Source: Amorphus coralli DSM 19760
GTDB taxonomy: Bacteria > Pseudomonadota > Alphaproteobacteria > Rhizobiales > Amorphaceae
Assembly: GCF_000374525.1 (NCBI RefSeq)
Contig: NZ_KB894570.1
Coordinates: 186,001-250,000 of the forward strand
DNA: 64,000 bases
Reading direction: 5' to 3'
Part shown: positions 62,601-64,000 of the stretch, piece by piece
Numbering within the stretch: the first letter of the stretch is position 1
Layout of the letters: every line of letters starts with the position of its first letter
Made by a program: the position numbers and the translations under genes
Notes under the pieces: model-generated
Seen by the model: the letters and a program-made list of their open reading frames with translations, nothing else
Told to the model about the DNA's origin: nothing
Database searches by the model: none

Positions 62601-63683
62601 GAGCTGGAGCAGGACGGCAAGCTCGTCTATTCGCCCCATGACTATCCGGCGTCGGTGTACGCCCAGCCGTGGTTCTCTGACGGGTCGGACCTGGCCGACG
62701 TGTTCTCCGAGCACTGGGGCTTCATCCACGAGGAGGACATCGCGCCGATCCTCATCGGCGAGTTCGGCTCGAAGCTGGAGACCGAGGTCGACAAGGCCTG
62801 GGCCGAGGCGATCGTCCAGTATCTGGGTGGCGACTACGACCTGGATGGCGTCAACGACCTGGAACCGGGTGCTTCGGGCATGAGCTGGGCCTGGTGGTCG
62901 TGGAATCCGAATTCCGGCGACACCGGCGGCATTCTCAACGACGACTGGACCACGGTGCGCCAGAACGCCATCGAGCTCCTCGAGCCGCTGATGCAGGACG
63001 AGGCCGGCGACGGCGAGACAGGTCCGTCGACGGTGACGTTCACCGTGTCCCTCGACCAGGCCTACAGCGAGGACGTGACGGTCGCCTACCAGACCGTGGA
63101 CGGCACCGCGGAAGCCGGTTCCGACTACGAGGCGGTCTCCGGCGAACTGGTCTTCCTGGCCGGCGAGACGGAAAAAACGGTGACCGTCACGCTCATCGAT
63201 GACGGTGAGAGCGAAGGCGACGAAACCTTCCAGCTGGCGGCCACGACCGGCGACAGCCAGTCGGTGGGAACGGCCACGATCGTCGATGACGAGGACAGTG
63301 GCAGCGGCGGGTCGGGTGGATCCGGCGGCAGCGGCGGGTCTGGCGGCACGGGAGGAACAGGCGGCGAGGACGCCCTGACCTTCGAGCTGTCGGTGGTCAA
63401 CGACTGGGGCTCCGGAGCCCAGTACGAGATCGCCATCGCCAACGAGGGCGACAGCACCGTCGACGGCTGGCAGCTCGGCATCGACCTTCCGTTCGAGATC
63501 ACCCAGCTGTGGAACGGCAATTTCGTGGAGGACGGAGACGGTCGCTACGCCATCGAGAATGCCGAATGGAACGGCTCGCTTGCGCCGGGCCAGGAGGTCT
63601 CGTTCGGCTTCATCGCCGACGAAGGCAACTTCGACCTCGACGCTCTGCTGCGGGACGCCGACGCGGAACTCTTCGCCGCGTAG
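59616..63683 (+). CDS. multidomain GH5 glycosidase (cellulase-like) with CBM2 and Calx-beta modules
   Basis: The 1355-residue acidic protein has an N-terminal module of unknown family (about 1-370), a Gly/Glu/Thr linker (375-400), a CBM2-type cellulose-binding domain (404-504), two Calx-beta domains (521-626, 632-740), a GH5 catalytic domain (775-1125), a third Calx-beta (1136-1226), a Gly/Ser linker and a second CBM2 (1254-1338). The acid/base is Glu933 in DLHNEPHG and the nucleophile is Glu1049 in ILIGEFGS. A calcium-loop-like DYDLDGVND lies at 1073-1081. There is no signal peptide and no RTX repeat. The adjacent type I secretion genes are the likely export route. It probably hydrolyses beta-1,4-glucan or a related plant polymer outside the cell. 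Confidence 0.88.
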   Translation: MADVNWSDYEGDRPAYFNPYGLGYPVAPESEWASGGNAEWPAGSGPDIGEIYVFGSDDLSGYDPATDILVFGFRSGDAVTEMNAHNYCVLWEEQADGNYTLSVWPVSIWEAQEPVASIADIDPAALPTLIQSWAATNNHFQDDLVASVYAIDPANTFPDTHIVMKTGVAGEVTTYDFAALYAEHGDDLVLNFTTFTGREMKIEYDDASNTLTLSHFGDSWGGYNDAWGKTVITNVEPGDLDGLNQLWRYDSALEDGRLLKDRFNDAIDDLADMDGGTTTDPDLVLVIDDTNTGMDHIHLHGEDDYIRVDVAAEDLSVFVDEDGYLNLQVDSTGFVAMIMMPTAEDLADTLSDRIAFSDADARGEVEQALAALSDTGGETGGETGGETGGDTGGEAGTPPDPTDGEILYSANNADLGYEVRSSWSGGFVADLAFTPDGATSGWQIAFTLDAEITNIWNARIVSHTGNQYVVENVSYNGSVGAGQTTSFGFQASGSADALTSVTLNGEAAPYDGEGTVDPVVPEVTIADTVIDEDAGTATFTVSLSEAADSDVTVNFATANGTAVAGEDYVAANGTLTFAAGQTQAIVTVDLIDDNDVEGSESFSVDLSNADGATIADGSATGTILSEDVAPVVPEASILDTTVDEDAGTATFTVRLSEAASEDVTLSFQTVSGTAVAGEDFAATSGNLVIAAGQTEGTVTVAIIDDTAVEGDEAFQVELTGATGATLGDAVATATIQSDDTAAPTDPQVTVSSGHSASEAAEGGRGGASSFADGPLSTEGNQIVDSEGNAVEIRAVNWFGLETDTSAPHGLWARNWQDMMEQMKEEGFNAIRLPFSGELVATGGTPSSIDYSKNPDLAGLSGLEIMDAIVAYADEIDMKIILDHHRVDAGNSAQENGLWYTSEYSEQDWIDHWVELAERYEGNDAIIAADLHNEPHGPATWGDGGATDWARAAEAAGNAIHEVNPDWLIVVEGIGSYNGDNYWWGGNLQGVADRPVELEQDGKLVYSPHDYPASVYAQPWFSDGSDLADVFSEHWGFIHEEDIAPILIGEFGSKLETEVDKAWAEAIVQYLGGDYDLDGVNDLEPGASGMSWAWWSWNPNSGDTGGILNDDWTTVRQNAIELLEPLMQDEAGDGETGPSTVTFTVSLDQAYSEDVTVAYQTVDGTAEAGSDYEAVSGELVFLAGETEKTVTVTLIDDGESEGDETFQLAATTGDSQSVGTATIVDDEDSGSGGSGGSGGSGGSGGTGGTGGEDALTFELSVVNDWGSGAQYEIAIANEGDSTVDGWQLGIDLPFEITQLWNGNFVEDGDGRYAIENAEWNGSLAPGQEVSFGFIADEGNFDLDALLRDADAELFAA

Positions 63684-63693
63684 GTCATGAACC

Positions 63694-63727
63694 CGGGACG
63701 CGGTGGGGAAAAGCCCGCCGCGTCCCG
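63694..63727 (+). terminator. hairpin after the GH5 gene
   Basis: CGGGACGCGG (63694-63703) and CCGCGTCCCG (63718-63727) pair perfectly around a 14-nt loop, 10 bp after the stop codon. There is no T run. It separates the GH5 gene from pyrB. Confidence 0.6.
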
Positions 63728-63816
63728 ACACGCGATTGATCGCCGGTGCGTTTCGCTGCACTGTGCGCCCCCGATCGGCCGTGGCAGCCCGCCACGCATT
63801 GCCATCGGGAGATCCC

Positions 63817-64000
63817 ATGCTCGAAATCGGCCACGACGTGCTGACCGCGCGTCAGTTCGACCGCTCCGACCTGATCCGGCTCGCCGACGTGGCCTCAAGG
63901 CTGGAGCCGATTGCGCGAGGCGAGAAGGTCTGCCGCGTGCTGGAAGGTGCGGTTATGGCAAATCTCTTCTTCGAGCCGAGCACCCGCACCCGCATCTCCT
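63817..64000 (+). CDS. pyrB: aspartate carbamoyltransferase catalytic chain, partial
   Basis: The first 61 residues of PyrB are visible, which joins carbamoyl phosphate and aspartate in pyrimidine synthesis. The carbamoyl-phosphate-binding motif FFEPSTRTRIS is complete just before the window's right edge. GGGAG lies 5-9 nt before ATG 63817. The C-terminal part and any following pyrC are outside. Confidence 0.9.
   Translation, partial: MLEIGHDVLTARQFDRSDLIRLADVASRLEPIARGEKVCRVLEGAVMANLFFEPSTRTRIS

Noticed and set aside
59565-63818. A 1417-residue open frame on the minus strand across the whole GH5 gene
   Set aside because: It is the codon-position shadow of a GC-rich gene. The plus strand has full catalytic motifs and domain repeats, while the minus frame shows no known motif and runs past both gene ends.
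1-64000. tRNA, rRNA, integrase attachment site or replication origin
   Set aside because: I looked for cloverleaf-like CCA-ended sequences, rRNA signatures, integrases and DnaA-box groups and saw none that I could support.

Overview
The window looks like a chromosomal segment of a GC-rich alphaproteobacterium, most likely of the order Hyphomicrobiales (Rhizobiales). The evidence is the gene content: an FdsGBACD-type formate dehydrogenase, DUF2865, DUF2059 and DUF2783 proteins, a second-type GluRS, class II DAHP synthase, uniformly GC-rich codon use, and Rhizobiales-like intergenic palindromes. No rRNA, tRNA, CRISPR array, phage or transposase gene was seen.

Layout. 1-1190: end of a molybdenum hydroxylase operon (FAD subunit and partial 2Fe-2S subunit). 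1346-7389: NAD-dependent formate dehydrogenase operon fdsGBA-fdhD-fdsD, with a LysR-type half-palindrome upstream; a membrane diguanylate cyclase and an FdsR-like LysR regulator follow. 9951-10490: cytochrome b561. 10540-15814: a six-gene accessory cluster (GTP cyclohydrolase II fused to a degenerate RibB domain, RibD-type reductase, methyltransferase, glycosyltransferase, a PTPS-like protein lacking catalytic residues, and a zinc-less BchC-like dehydrogenase). By inference it makes an unknown modified pyrimidine or pterin. 16111-18815: OpgH-like glucosyltransferase and a secreted esterase. 18888-25894: two organic-acid gene groups (class III CoA-transferase plus TPP enzyme; Pta-like, HpaI aldolase, FMN hydroxy-acid oxidase and 3-hydroxyisobutyrate-type dehydrogenase). 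25972-29097: diguanylate cyclase, acyltransferase, small secreted protein. 29098-29751: a gene-free block of palindromic repeats with a 223-bp tandem duplication.

29752-35059: a complete branched-chain-amino-acid-type ABC importer (livFGMHK order on the minus strand). Divergent from it, 35269-40296 is a signalling operon: a RamB/ScfR-type regulator carrying an inserted histidine-kinase-like H-box segment, a single-domain response regulator, a small membrane protein and a sodium/solute-symporter histidine kinase. 40340-51143 holds housekeeping genes (gph, rpiA, gor, DAHP synthase, nadE, gltX) with a VIT1-type transporter and an extradiol-dioxygenase-like protein. 51040-55447: DUF2865 protein, MarR regulator, FAD monooxygenase, DUF2783 protein. 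56047-63683: a type I secretion ABC transporter and adaptor next to a 1355-residue GH5 glycosidase with Calx-beta and CBM2 modules and no signal peptide, probably its substrate. 63817 to the end: start of pyrB.

The two most promising undescribed systems are the RibA/RibD/PTPS-like cluster and the regulator with an H-box insertion next to an orphan receiver and an SSS-family kinase. All alignments were made by eye; none was verified by a search.
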